Origin: Stemphylium vesicarium
Taxonomy: Eukaryota > Ascomycota > Dothideomycetes > Pleosporales > Pleosporaceae
Assembly: GCA_004380135.1 (NCBI GenBank)
Contig: QXCR01000014.1
Span: forward strand, 266,029-330,028
Direction: 5' to 3'
Length of the DNA: 64,000 bases
Part shown: positions 45,395-58,732 of the stretch, piece after piece
Layout of the letters: each line of letters begins with the position of its first letter
Position numbering within the stretch: the first letter of the stretch is position 1
Position numbers and translations under genes: made by a program
The notes under the pieces: generated by a model
The model's database searches: none
What the model saw: only the letters and a program-made list of their open reading frames with translations
What the model was told of the DNA's origin: nothing

Positions 45395-48300
45395 TTATAA
45401 AAAAGGTTACTCTTGCTTTACTCTTCTTTCTTATACGTAATAAGTTAGAATTAAGAATAGCTACTTATTAATATTATAAGTCAGTAAGACCGTACTTATA
45501 TAATATAAGTATAAGTAAATAATAATATAATAAATTAAGAAGAGCTAAGAGGAGGCTAAAGGGACCTCTTCCTAGAATGAATTTAAAGCTTAAAGTAGAG
45601 AAGCTTTAAGATTATATATAATAACTATAGAGCGACCTAAACTAAGTAACTTAAGAATAATAGTTATATACTATATTAAGCTAGTAACTATAGACCTTAA
45701 TTTAAATTATTAAGAATTAGAGAAAAATTCTAAGTATACTAAGTCTAGATAGAACTACCTTATTTATTATATTAATATTAGGCTAAAATTAAGAGCCTAT
45801 ATAATATAAGAAGCTACGCCTACTAGATATAGAGGTCTTTAAGAAGGGTAGTTATAAAGACTATACTTAATAAAAGAAATATATATAAGTAAAGCTCTTT
45901 ATAGACTAATAAGCTTACTTAAGTAAGAGTAATTAAGTTTACTATATAATTACTTATATTAAAGAATAGGCGTTTACTACTCTAAGAATATATATTATAG
46001 TATTAATAAAAAGAAGATCTAGCCTTTTACTATAGAGTTTATAGTAATAGCTAGATAGGTTCTTTATTAACTCTATAATTAAAGAGAAAGTAATATACTT
46101 TCTTTATATAATAAAGTAAGATAAAGGGGATCTTATTCTTTATATATAATTCTTAAATCTTATATTTCTAGAGATAAGTCTAGATAGTATAAGTAATACG
46201 TAGAAGATTAATTACTTTTAAAAATTTACTAAATAGAAGACTACTACGCTACTTAGTAAGTTATTAACTTTTTATTAGAGAGATATATAAGTAATTTATC
46301 TAAAAGATATATATTACTTAGAAGAATTTAAAAGCTATAGACTAGTTCTCTCTTAACTATATACCTTATACGACCTCGCCTCTATAAACCTATCACTATA
46401 ATAACGCGATAGAATAGACTCCTACTATTAGAGCTATAAAGCCCTATATAACTTAGAAATTCTAGGGCACGAAAGTAGAGGTCTAGAAGAGGAAAGAGAA
46501 AGGAACTTACTTACGCTATAGTAAGCTAGAGTATTATATTACTTAGTACTAAATAAAGTTAAAGAGATTAAATTCTTATATAAGAAATAGAGATAGGTAG
46601 CTAAAAGTAGCTATTATTTCTATAATAGCGACCTCTAACTTAGAGAAGTTAAGAAAAGAAGAGCTCTAGCTAAAAGACGTAAGCTAGAGTAGAATAAGAA
46701 TAAAGTCTAAGAGATTATATAACTAAGAAGAGAGATTCTTCTCTAGTTAGCTATAATAAAACTAATATCTATTAATATTACTATTAATAGAATAAACTAT
46801 ACTACTACTATAATAGATAATAAGTATTATATATATAGAATTATAACTAAGAAGTTTATATAATTAAAGGGCTTACTACGTATTAAGATACTATAAATTA
46901 TTATTAAAGAAGTAAATAGCTAGAGAAGCTCTATAGGCGCAATTATAGAGTTTACATTAGACGTAAGAGGGCTAAAGTAGTAAGTAGCTGCGTATATAAT
47001 GCCCTCTACGTACGGCTACGACATGATCTTAGGGAAGATATAGCTAGAGCGAGTAGAAGAGATTATTAATAATAAGTAGAAAACTCTTACTCTATTGAAG
47101 TATAGTATTACTATATAGAGTATAGAGTTCTAAGTAAATAAAGTTAAGTATATCTCTATCTCTATACTAGCCTTCTAGCACTACGTATAATAAAGTAAAA
47201 TAAAAAATAAGAAAATCTAAATCTTTATAGCTAGCTTAAAGGATATTAAGAAGGCTTTATAAATTAAGACTCTACTTACTAAAGAAGAAATACTAAGATA
47301 ACTACTAAATTACTTATAATTATATAAAGATCTATTTCTACTAAAAAAAGGTAAAGACCTTTCTTTTATTAGGGGACTAAATATAGACTATAAAATTAAA
47401 CTTAAACTTTAAGATAATAAGAAACTAAAGATACTATATAGACTACTCTATAATATATTAAGAGATAAACTTCTTATCTTAAGAAAGACGCTATATAAGC
47501 TTTTAGATAAGGGCTTTATATAAGCTAGTAACTCCCTTACTATATCTCTTATACTTTTTATATAGAAGCTAAGTAGAGAATTATAATTCTATATTAACTA
47601 CTAAGCCCTAAACGCGATTACTAAGAAGGACCGCTACTCTCTCCCCCTTGTACGAGAGACGCTCCACTAGATTGGATAGGCGAAGTAGTATACTAAGCTA
47701 AATATTATAGTAGCCTTCTATAAGATCCATATTATAGAAGGGTAAGAATAGATAACTACTTTCTATATAAGGTTTAGCTTATATAAGTAGTTAGTAATAC
47801 CCTTTAATCTTATAAACGCACCTAGTACGTTTTAACGCTATATAAACTAGAGACTATATAAATTCTTAAATAACTTTATATTAGTATACTTAGACGATAT
47901 TATTATATTTATAGATAACTCTCTCTTCTAGTACCACGCCTATATATAAATAATACTAGACTATTTTAAGGATACTAGCCTCTAATTAGAATTAAAGAAG
48001 TATAAGTTTAATATATAATATATAAAGTACCTAAGGTTTATTATTAAAGTAGATAAAAGAATCTCTATAGACCTAGAGAAGGTAGAAGTAATCTAAAAAT
48101 AGAAGTCCTTAATAATAGTGCGTAGCGTATAAGAGTTTATTAGCTTTATAAACTTTTATAAGAAGTTTATTTTATACTTTATATAATATACTAAGCCTCT
48201 TATATAACTTATAAAGAAGAATATAAAGTTTACCTAAAGTAAGAAATAAGAGAGAAGCTCCTATATACTAAAGGAAGCCTTTCTCTTAAAAGAAGTCTTA

Positions 48301-51300
48301 CTTCCCTTTAATCTAGACTAATATATAGTTATAAAATGCGACTTCTTAGATTACGCCTTAAATAGTACGCTATTATAAGAAGATAAGAATAGTATTCTTT
48401 ATATAATCGCCTATCTATTAAAGAAGTTTAATAGTTATAAAGTAAACTACTTAATATATAATAAGAAACTTTTAGTAGTAATTTACTATCTAAAGAAATA
48501 GGACGCTAAATTATAAAGTATATAAGAATTTAAAGTTATTATAGACTATAAGAATCTAAAATACTTTACTAAGAAGTAAAAGATAATTAAATAATATATA
48601 TAATAGTCTATAAAGCTATTCTATTTTAGTAATATAAGAATCTATTATTACTCTAGAAAGAAGAATATATAAGCTAATATACTCTTTTAATAAGATTAAG
48701 ACTTCTCTTAAGATAATTTAGATAACTATATTACTTTAAAAGAATTTATAATACTTTTATTTATATAATAATAAGAAGTATTAGAGATATTTCTTATATA
48801 AGTAAATTAGAAGCTATTTATATTACTAACTCTATCTTAAGTAATAAATTAGAAAGAACTCTTAAGTTACTACTAGGCTATAGTAATAATAGAAGACGTT
48901 ATATATTAAGAAGTGCTATACGCTATATAGAAGAGGTAATTATCCCTATTTATAACTAGAAAGATAGCTATATCCTTTAGTAACTATATAATTAATAGTA
49001 AAGGCTAACTAAAGTAGAGAAACTATATCTAGGCTTCTAAGTCTAAGCCTCTCTATATAGGTATTATCTAGATTACGTATCTATTTTTATAAATAGACTA
49101 CTCTAGATAAGAGGAAATTTACTAGATAATTACTAGAGAATAGTACTAGTTAAAAATAAGCGACGATATATAACGTTTTGTATAGAACTATGAGCTCTGC
49201 TAGAAGAGCACGCTATAGAGAGATAGGAGGCACGGCTATCTACGACCGCTACTAGTTCTAAGCCGCACATAATAATATCTTACTATAGACTTTATTATAG
49301 GCCTACCACTATTTTAAGAGAACTTTAACCTAATAGTAGTAAAGAATTACCTAAGTAAAAGAGTTATACTAATTCTAATAAATAAGATAAAGACGCTAGA
49401 CGTTATATAGGCCTTTATACGAGAAGTATACTACTATTATAGTCTTTTTATCTCTATTACTTTAGACTATAGCTTTTAGTTTACTAGCGCGCTATAGAGA
49501 TATATATATACGTTACTAGAGATTAAGAGGAACCTATCTACTATATATTACTCTTAGACTAATAATACGATAGAATAAGTAAATAATAATATTAAAGTAA
49601 TTATATAAGTATTTTATAATAATAGCTAAGATAACTAGGTAATTCTATATTTAGTACTAAAACTAATACTAAACTCTTATATAAACTTAACTACTAAAGT
49701 ATCTCCCTTTTTTCTATAATATAGTTATTATAATACCCTCTTCTTCTAGGTTAAAGAGTTAGGCTATATAATAAGAAATACTATATTAGTAATAAGCTCC
49801 TAAGATAAGGCCTAGGAGATTAGAAAAGTTATTACTAGCGTAGCTAACTAAGCGATCTCTATAATATCGTACGCGTAATAAGAATAAGAGAGATAGGCGA
49901 ATAAGTTAAGAAAGCTAGCCCCTACTTATAAAGTAGGAGATTAAGTTTAGTTAGACCTACGCGACATATAGACTATAAAAATAAGTAAGAAACTAGACTA
50001 GAAAAGTAAGAAGTTCTAAGTATCACACGTATAAGATCTATATTAGATAGAGCTAGCTACTTTTTAATCTATAAAGACTTACTATATAAATAAGCTAAGA
50101 CTAGTAGCTAAAGACCTCTTCTCTTCTTAGTAGCTAAATAATACTAATCCTACTATAGTTATTATATAGAACGACGATAATAAAAAAGACTACTTAGAAT
50201 AGAGAGTAAAGAATATTATAAATAAAAAAATATAATAAGAGAAGAAATAGTACCTTATAAAGTAGATAGAATTTAAGAATACTACTTAAGAGTTATTAGA
50301 GAATCTATATAATACTACTATAATTAAATCTTAAGTAACTTATATATATAGACTATATAGCTACTTACTAAAGTTTATTAGAAGAAGAGACGCTACTAAC
50401 TAGAGCGTATACTCTAGGCGTCTACTAGCTACTTAGCATCCTAGTTAGAACCCTGGATAGCATAACCGCGGCGCGCACGAGGGCTAGTAATTAGACGAGG
50501 AGCTCTACTAGTGTGACAGTGAGAGCATTAGGCCCCATACTCCTACTAGACATAGTTAAAATAAGCACTATTCTACTTATTAGCGATAGAGATGTAACTA
50601 GTAAAGGCAGTAAAACTCTTATTATTACGTACAGCAGCCGCGTAGTTATTGTCGTAAGAAGAGGCGTTAAGAGTACCGTAAGAGTAGATAACGTAGGCCT
50701 TAACGTATAAAGCATAACTAGTAAGGAGTTAATAAGCTTAAATAGTAGTATAAGCAATAATAGAGGACTACTTATCTATACTTAGGCTCTAATAAGTATT
50801 ATATAAAGAGTTACTAGCTAAATAAAAGAAGAACTTAGTAATATAATAGACTTTAGATTACTAAACTTAATTAATAATATACTTAAAAGTAATTACTAAA
50901 AAGAAGAGATAAGATAATAACGTATAAAATAGGTTATAAGTAGATAATATAGCTTATTAATAACTTCTAAGTTAAGAATATACTAAACTTAGTAATTATT
51001 AAGGTTTATATTACTAGCGTTAATATTAATATTAGTAGAAATAATAGCTCTATACTACATATAAGTTAGAAAGGCTTAAGCCTAGTTTATAATACTTTTA
51101 AAGTATAAGAAGTAAGTACTATTATTACTACTACTAGTAGAGTAAGCGAGATAATTCTATCTACTAGAGCTAGCCTAGACACTATAAGAGGGCTATACTA
51201 TAGTAAAGTTACTAAAGAGAATTTATTAAGAAGTAAAAGAGTTATTATTTAAAAAGAGCTAAGTACTAAGTAAGAAGAAAGAGAAGTATAGAGAATAAAG

Positions 51301-51619
51301 AAAAGTAGTATTATTATAGATTATAATTATATAGTAAAGAGTAACTTTACCTTAAAATTACTTAAAAGTAGACGCTTAATTAGATAAGAAGGAAAAGATA
51401 GTATTATAATTTATAATTATATAGTAAAAGATAACTTTACCTTAAGTTACTCTATAATAAGTAAATAGAATATAAGATTACTATCTAATAATAACGCTAT
51501 AATTATAAATATATAAAAAGGCTAAATTTACTATAAGAGAGTAGGGTATAATAATAGAAATAGAAAGAGAGTTACGTGTCTTCTATTATATAACGCTTCT
51601 AAGAGAAGAGGGGAGGTAT

Positions 51620-51806
51620 TATAAAGGGCTATACTTAAGTAATACTACCTTCTTATTTTAGGCTAGAGTAGAACGCTAGTGTAGAGGTAGCATAAAGGAT
51701 AAGTACCGTACGAAGGAGGACACCTACACTTCTTTTCTCTACCTTTCTTATTCTATACATAGGAGCAAATGCATACTCGTTAGTAAGCCTCTTTCCGCCC
51801 ATAACA
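51620..51806 (+). repeat. Element F 3' LTR
   Basis: 187 bp, starts TATAAAGGGCT (mutated TGTAAAG) and ends CGCCCATAACA. It is followed by TSD CTTAT. Confidence 0.92.
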
Positions 51807-51811
51807 CTTAT

Positions 51812-51996
51812 AAATTAAATAAAAGTTAAAAAAGCTCTTACTTAAATATTATAAATTGTATATAGCCATAAGCTAGGTTCTATATAAACTAGTTTAAATA
51901 ATAGGTAAAAAGAAAGTTTATAACATTACTGAAGAATAGTAAGCTGTATATAAGAGTAGCTTTAAAATATAAATTTTTTATTTAATAAATACTAAT
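51812..51996 (+). pseudogene. Gypsy fragment G, right part
   Basis: Continuation of the protease-region fragment from 45,202 after element F. It carries AT-rich coding trace with NITEE-like pieces and ends at the solo LTR. No other feature is seen. Confidence 0.4.
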
Positions 51997-52253
51997 TGTC
52001 ACGAGATGCTACGAGCAGGTGTTTAAGAGCTTACCAGAAGCGTTAATTATAGCTACGTACGATATCTAGTGTAATACAAGACGTTGCGTAAAGAAGCAGA
52101 AGCAGAATGCAGAAGCGGTGAGGAAATATGTGTAAGGCCCGTGTGTATGGCGCTCGGGCTTGGCTAGCCAATTAGCAGAATCCAGGTGCTTACGGAGCAC
52201 CCGGCGTTATAGAGCGTTCAGGTGTCAAGGGAACCATGGTGGTTACCGTGACA
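51997..52253 (-). repeat. Solo LTR of the element B family
   Basis: 257 bp, TGTCACGAGATGC...GGTTACCGTGACA, homologous to both element B LTRs but nearly free of RIP changes. The TSD CTAAT is perfect (51,992-51,996; 52,254-52,258). No internal sequence remains. Orientation is given as for element B. Confidence 0.93.
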
Positions 52254-53534
52254 CTAATAAAGTATCTCTAGATTATAAAGTTAAGAGTTAAAGAAATTTA
52301 TAATTCTTAACAACCTAAACCACCACTGAGCTGGTCAACCCACCAAGCTAGTTAAAAATGCTTAGCAGCACTACTCCCACAATAAACGCGACATGAATTA
52401 ATAATAGAATATATAGCTATCTAATTAAGAGAATAGAATATTACTTATGCTTTCTAACTATAACTACTACTAATTTCAAAGCCTTTAACTCGCTACTAGC
52501 GCGCTTAGGGTGCCTCTTTTAATATTAACTAGTTAATATAATAGAATTCTATTTTAACTTAGTATATAACCTAATAGCTATTAGCTTACTATAACTAAAG
52601 AGTAAATAATTATTTAATATATTCTTAACCTCAATTCGCGAGGATTCGCGCCCCAGCTATGCGAGGTGGCAGATATAGCTAATAAAATGCTAGCTATACG
52701 CGGTGGCGAGCCTATAGGCAAGAACTAGCCTAATCGCTTTATAGCGCGTTTAGCTAAGCTTAAAATAGCCTTTAATTAAGTAAAGGATAAGTAGAGGATA
52801 CTATAAGAAGATCTAGAGATAATTAGCGCGTAGTTTATACTAGTAGAGGATACTAAAGCTAAATATAGCGTCTATAATAATAATATATATAACTTTAATA
52901 AGACTAGCTTCTAGATAGGCGTTATTAGCTTAATAAAGGTTGTTATAGGCGTAGAGAGACGCGCTTAACTAGAGCTAGTTTAGCTAGGTAATAGTAAATA
53001 GGTTATAGTTATCTAGAGTATCTGCGCTACTAGGTACGCGACCTCGCTCTTTATTATTTTTAAGAGACGCGTCTATATCTTAGCGTAGTATAAGAAGGTA
53101 AACATACTATATAATTAGAAGCTTTTAGTAATAGAGATTAGCTAGACTAATAACGCGCTTAGTCTAGAGTAGTTAAAGCACTTTAATATACATATAAAGA
53201 CGCGCTAGATAGAGGTATACTAGCTATATATTCTAGATAGCTATAAGAGCTATCTTAACTAGAGTTTTAAGGACTACTACTTTAAATATAAGATCTTAAC
53301 TCTCTATATACTACCTTACTTATCGCATATTCTTTAGCTACTTAATATAGTCTACTTTTCGCTACTAAAGCGTAAGTACTTCTAGCGCGTTAAAGACTTA
53401 GCGCGCTAACGCGTCTTCTATATTTATAAGGAAGGCTTCCTCCCCGCCTTTAAGGACGCGTTTTTTAACGTATTTATAGAGGAGAACTACTATGAGGCCT
53501 TTAAGGCGTTAGGGATAGTCCCTATTAACGCGTA

Positions 53535-53600
53535 ATATGGTTGGTAAGCGAGCGGCCTACGCAAGCGAGTGGCCCACCCCACTAACTTTCTGCGCCTTGT
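53535..53600 (+). repeat. Orphan left TIR of the ACATGGTTGG pogo family
   Basis: After TA (53,533-53,534): ATATGGTTGGTAAGCGAGCG, then CCCACCCCACTAACTTT, matching the left end at 42,551. No matching right end was found, so the element is truncated. Confidence 0.75.
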
Positions 53601-53873
53601 GAACTCCACCCTATTATAGCTCCTCTAATTTAAGCTCTACTAGCCTCTTCTAAGGCTAATATATACCTTATAATCTTAGCTATTAATAAAAGCTAAATTT
53701 AGTATATAAGAGATATTATATAAATATTTAAAGTCCCCTAAATAACTATTATAAATCTAAGAAGATAGGGTATATTAATCTATATATAGAAGTAATAAAG
53801 GAGTTACTTTATATAAGTTAAGTAGATAGCTAATTTTTAAGAATTAATAAGTAGTATTATCTTACAACTTATA
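53601..53873. other. AT-rich DNA of unknown origin
   Basis: 273 bp of TpA-rich sequence with no frame or repeat that I can assign. It lies between an orphan pogo end and an inverted D-like LTR. It could be the interior of either. Confidence 0.4.
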
Positions 53874-54212
53874 TAATTCTATAGTCTTAGTAAAAAGCTA
53901 TTATAAAATAAGTTATATATATCTTATAATATCTTATAATATCTTATAGTATCTTATAATATTATATAGAAGATATATAAGACCTTATAGAATATATAAA
54001 ATATAAAATTATACTTTCTAAGTAAATAATTACTAGATAATATACTTATATAATTACTATATCTAACTTTAAAATTTAAAAATTAGTAATTAAGTTTTAA
54101 ATTTTTTAGTTATCTATTAATCTTTATATTATACTTAACTTATCTTATTTATTACGCACTTAGCTTATTCCTAAGAACTAACCTTAGGACCCTCTAAGGA
54201 CGGACCTTCACA
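53874..54212 (+). repeat. Inverted LTR related to elements D and E
   Basis: Read on the minus strand from 54,212 it begins TGTGAAGGTCCGTCC and follows the first about 130 bp of the D LTR (GGAATAAGCTAAGTGCGTAA). It then diverges and ends near TTGTAAGA. The inner limit (about 53,874) is approximate. It contains short tandem units of ATCTTATAAT (about 53,930-53,965). It may be a related LTR family. It is in the opposite orientation to the LTRs of D and E. Confidence 0.6.
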
Positions 54213-54417
54213 GGCGCTATAGGAACTATAGCGGGACTAGGCATAACGCGCGTACGTATAAAAAAGGTAGAGAAGTATCTTCTAAATTAGATATAAGTAT
54301 AACATATATATAGGCTTCTTATATAATAGTAATAAAATTAAAGAGTTATAATATAAGTTAAGACTACTAATACTTTTTAACTTACTTAGTAGGTTAATTA
54401 ACTTAATAGTAGAATAT

Positions 54418-54839
54418 TATAAAGGTCTATTCTTAGAAATAAGCTAGGCGCGTAATAAAAAAGAGAAATTAAGTATAATATAAGGATTAATAAATAATTT
54501 AAGAGTTTAAGAATTAAGTATTAATTCTTAAATTTTAAAGTTAAATATAATAATTATAAAGGTATACTATCTAGTAGCTATATACTTATATAATAGTTAT
54601 AGTAACTCTTAATAATAGTAAGGTATAACTTATAGTAATAGTTATAATAGTCGTAATTACTCTTAGTAATAGTTATAATAGTTATAATTACTTCTAGTAA
54701 TAGTTCTTAATGTAGTAATTAGTTACGTAACTACTAATAGTTAGCGTTTTATAGGATCGCTATCCTAGTCTTACTTATATAGCGTAGTTATAGCGTAGTT
54801 ATAGTATAATTATAAGCGTTTTAACTTTAGATTATAATA
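54418..54839 (-). repeat. Element E left LTR
   Basis: 422 bp. It aligns end to end with the 445 bp D LTR except for about 23 bp lost after TATAAAGGTCTATTCTTAGA. Confidence 0.85.
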
Positions 54840-56887
54840 CTATCTTCCTCTTCTATAAATTTATTCTTAAATTACTTAACTTTAATAGTTACTTAGTTTA
54901 TAAGTAAGATTATCTTACATATTATTATAAGCTCTAAAGTTTACTATATTATTTAATATCTATAAATATTAGATTTAACTAGTTTAGAAAATTCTTAATT
55001 CTAACTTTCTTTTTAATAATACTTATAATAAGTATTTTCTTAATAATTAGTCTTATTATATTATACTAAATTTTCCTTTTAAATATATAGAGTGTACGCG
55101 TCTTACCTAGATATATATAAATATATTAAAGGCCTCTTTAGATAAAACTCGCGAAGAGTATTAAGTAAAAGTAGATGCAAATAAAAAGTTATTATCTAAA
55201 GTAATTGCGCGGTTATTACCTAATAAGAATATTCTAGCGTAGGCTAATAAGCGCGCGCAAAGGAAGGCGCTCTGCCTTACGTTAGAATTAGAGGCGGAGG
55301 GTGAGGATATTAATGCGCAGTCCTTAAATTGTCTAGCGGCGTCTATTAGTATTGTATATTCGCTAATAATATAGTCTACCTTAGGTAGTATAGATAATAT
55401 AATTACTACTCTTAGTTTTACTAGTCCTAATAGCGCTATAAATGCTAGTAGTAATAATATAAAAGCTATTAGAAATTTATAAGATTTATTTTTAGCTTTT
55501 AAGTATTATAACTCTTAGAGTAGTCTAATTATTTAACTAAATATTCTTTACTATTACTTTACATTTAATATATAAGAATTTTCTTAATTTTAAATTTTTA
55601 TCTACTTTTATTTTATAGTAGAAGGTTTTTTATAGTAGTATCTTAGAGTCTATTAATTCTAATATATTAATATAGAATCTTAGGTATATTTTTATATTAA
55701 ATAGAAAATTAATTATATAAGTAACTAGTTCTTTCTAATAAAGAATTAAAAATAGTCTAACTTTAATATTATTATAATTCTTACTAAGTTATATAGTATA
55801 AAGATTCTTTATAAGTAGATAAACTTTATTCTCTTTCTTTAACTAAGATACTATTTTTTATTTCTTATTAATATGTAAAATGCTTTAGTATTATATCTTT
55901 TTAAGTTCGCGTTATAGTAGCTTATATACTAACTTTAGCTTATTAGCTATAGTAATGGCTACTTCTATTTTTAGGCTTAGTAATATATATATATAAAGAG
56001 ATTTAGATATCTCTTATAATATATATAGAATAGGGTCTATCTTATAGACTCTAAAAGCTTATTACTATAGGCTATCTATACTATAAGTAATATTAAAATC
56101 TAGTTATTCTACTAGTAATTAATATAAATCTATAGATAGGCTTTTATTATATAATTTATTTATCTATTTATAGATAATACGCTATTAATAGCTTCCTCTT
56201 AGTAATAATTATAATACGTAGTACTATCTAAAAGTTTAAAGTAAAGAGCTTATCTCTATTACTAATAATTAACCTTAGTATACTATAATATCTAATAATA
56301 TAATTATTAATAATATATATAAGTTATAATACTATAAAGTCTTTATAAAAGGTAATAAACTTAGCTTACTTTATAAAATAATTAACTACTATAAGAATTA
56401 TATTATATAAAACCTTAGTAATAGGGTCTTTTAAGATTAGTAGGCCTATAATAAAGTTTATAGAGATATTTAACTTTAGTATATTAATTAACTTAATTAC
56501 TTATATTTCTCTACAGAGTGCGTAGGTACTATATTTAATTTTTTAAGAATTTATATACTTAATAATAATAAAGATAACTTTATTCTTTATATATAGAAAT
56601 TTATAATTTTACTTAATAAGTTTTATTATTTAAGTAATACTAGAGTAACTATATATAGGGTTATTATAGTATTACTTAATAATTGCTTTTTATAATTTTT
56701 TAGTACCTTATTAATAACTTATATAATAAGGTTTAATATCTTTACTAATTCTAATAATCTTTTTTTATAGCGTATAAGTATTATAGATTTATTAATTATT
56801 TTTATTCTTATAATATTATATCTATAGCTAATAGTATTAGCCTTACTATTATTATTTTTTTAACTTAAACATACTCTTAAACTTATA

Positions 56888-58732
56888 ACGTACCTTATAG
56901 GCTCGTGGATTACCCAGGCTTATAGATTACTTTTGCTAAGCCCCTACTAAACTCTACCTTCCTATATAATGCCTTAATAATAACGCTAGATAAAATCTTC
57001 TAATAAATATTAGATATAGACTACCCTTTAGACTCTTAAATAAGACGTAATACTCTCTTAATAATACGCTATAACTATCTATAATATTACTTAATTAATA
57101 CTAAGCTACTAACGCGTAGAATAGACTCTATAAGTAGATTACTAGCCTAAATTAAAGAATCTAACTAAGAATAAGGAGGACGTAGTTATTAAGCATATAC
57201 TTAAGCTAGTTACCTAAGGATTTCCCTCTAGGCTTGTAGCTATAGCTAATATAGCTAATTCTTTACGCGTAGAGCGTAATATAGGCTAAGTTAGCTTAAA
57301 CTAGCTTAGTACGTTTATTAAAGGCCGCCCTAAGCTTATAATAAAGTTTAATTATAAATATAATTATAAGAGAGCCCTCTATAAGGATCCTAAGATTATA
57401 TAAGGCTAGTTTAGCCTAGTAGCTAATATTAAAGCTAAGTATAGTATTCTAGATAAAGATATATTTAACTTTAATAAGGCTAGCTTTATAATAAGCTAGA
57501 TATCTACTAGTTTAGTTATTATAGCTTTAGAGAGACAAGAATAGCTAAAGGTAGTATAATAAGATAATAGAGAGTAGATAATAGTTATCTAGAGTATTAA
57601 CGTAATAGAGTAAGCTATTTTACTCTTTATTATCTTTAAAGGCTACTATTACTTCTCTACTTAGTATAAGAAGAGAAATCTACCTTATAATTAGATTATT
57701 ATAGTATTTAAGAATAGCTAGATAATAAATAAGCTTAGCCTATAGTAATTAAAGCACTTTAATAAGTATATAAAGAAGAGAGTAGTTAGTAGCTACTAAT
57801 TACTTATAATTAATAGTTATAAGAGCTATAACTTACTTACTTTCTAGAAATACTATAAGAAAAATAGAATTATTATTATCTATATATCTTTATACTTATT
57901 ATACCTCTTATAGTCTCTTAATATAGAGTATTTCTCGCCTTTAAAAATAGTATATAGCTACTAAGCTAAGAATCTTATATATAACTAGATTATCTATATT
58001 ATAAAGCTTAAGTTCTTACTATACTTTATACGCGCCTATAATATAATAATTACTTCTAGTAATATCTAAGAAGAGTTTTAAGGCGCTAAATTAGTCCTAT
58101 TTAACTTAAAATAGATTATAATAGTACTTAATATCTAGCTACGTACTTTATTACTACTACTCCTTAGTAATAAGCCCTAGTAGTTATAAACTCTAAGTAA
58201 TACTCTTAAATTAAGGTCGCAATTAACGCTTATAAAGGTAAGAATTTAGAGATATATAAATAGCTTACTAATATCTATAGTAGAGGCTTTTAAGAAGGTT
58301 TTAAAAGAAGTAGTAATTATTATATATAAGCTAGTATTAGCGTAAAAGGAGATTATAGAGCTTTAAGTAGTAAATAAGGCTACTACGCGACGTAGATTAT
58401 ATAAAAGAAAGTAGGTTTAAGTAGAGGGGACCTTAATAGTTAAGAATAGGGCTCGTTTAGCTACTCTTAAGGACTTTAGGGCGCATAGTAATAGGAAGAA
58501 GCTAAAGAGGTAGGTGCGCGCTAAAGTAGGTAAACTATCTTAACGACGGTGTATATAGTGTAAAGAGACTAGGCATAATGCGCGTACCTGCTAGAAGGTA
58601 GTAGAAGTAGACTCTAAATAATATCGCATCTTGCTTTGTACTATATAGGGCTAAAGTGGGCTATTTTGCGCTAGAATGGGGTGGTTTTGGTGGGGGCTTG
58701 GCAAAAGTGATCCACGAGCCCGTGAGGTACGT
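56888..58732 (+). mobile_element. Pogo/Fot1-like DNA transposon in element E
   Basis: 1,845 bp between TA dinucleotides (56,886-56,887; 58,733-58,734). Ends are ACGTACCTTATAGGCTCGTGG and ...CCACGAGCCCGTGAGGTACGT, the left one carrying RIP-type changes. The plus strand holds a decayed transposase: an N-terminal helix-turn-helix region about 57,150-57,340, a DDE region about 57,400-57,990, and a C-terminal basic tail with a knuckle-like RRCIQCKETRHNARTCQK (58,548-58,603, RIP stop in front). The right 120 bp is unmutated. Confidence 0.87.

Larger units (their letters stand above)
45208..51806 (+). mobile_element. Element F: Ty3/Gypsy chromovirus, RIP-mutated but readable
   Basis: 6,599 bp, LTRs 187 bp (45,208-45,394; 51,620-51,806), TSD CTTAT perfect (45,203-45,207; 51,807-51,811). 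Plus strand, in order: gag-like about 45.6-46.65 kb; protease YGYDMILGKIQL near 47,010-47,050; reverse transcriptase 47.4-48.1 kb with an intact YLDD (47,887-47,898); RNase H 48.3-48.6 kb; integrase 49.2-50.0 kb; chromodomain VKNIINKKI..EKKQYLIK..EFKNTT about 50,207-50,290. A strong polypurine tract (AAGAGAAGAGGGGAGG) precedes the 3' LTR. ATAAAAAAGGT (45,397-45,407) complements ACCTTTCTTAT in the LTR (45,329-45,339) with one RIP-type mismatch, implying self-priming. About 1.2 kb of extra sequence lies between chromodomain and 3' LTR. Confidence 0.92.
52318..54414 (+). mobile_element. Broken pogo/Fot1-like element with an internal replacement
   Basis: Left end after TA (52,316-52,317): ACCACCACTGAGCTGGTCAA; right end before TA (54,415-54,416): the RIP-mutated inverse (about 54,370-54,414). 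The transposase is related to that of the 33,514 element (52,620-53,532 aligns with 33,810-34,715; 54,213-54,330 aligns with 35,140-35,260), but the TIRs differ, so it is a sister family. The 430 bp of transposase expected between is missing; in its place, 53,533-54,212 holds another pogo end and an inverted D-type LTR. Confidence 0.7.

Noticed and set aside
50491..50757. 88-codon hydrophobic minus-strand ORF
   Set aside because: It is antisense to the extra 3' region of element F; the Leu/Val/Thr bias follows from RIP-type composition.
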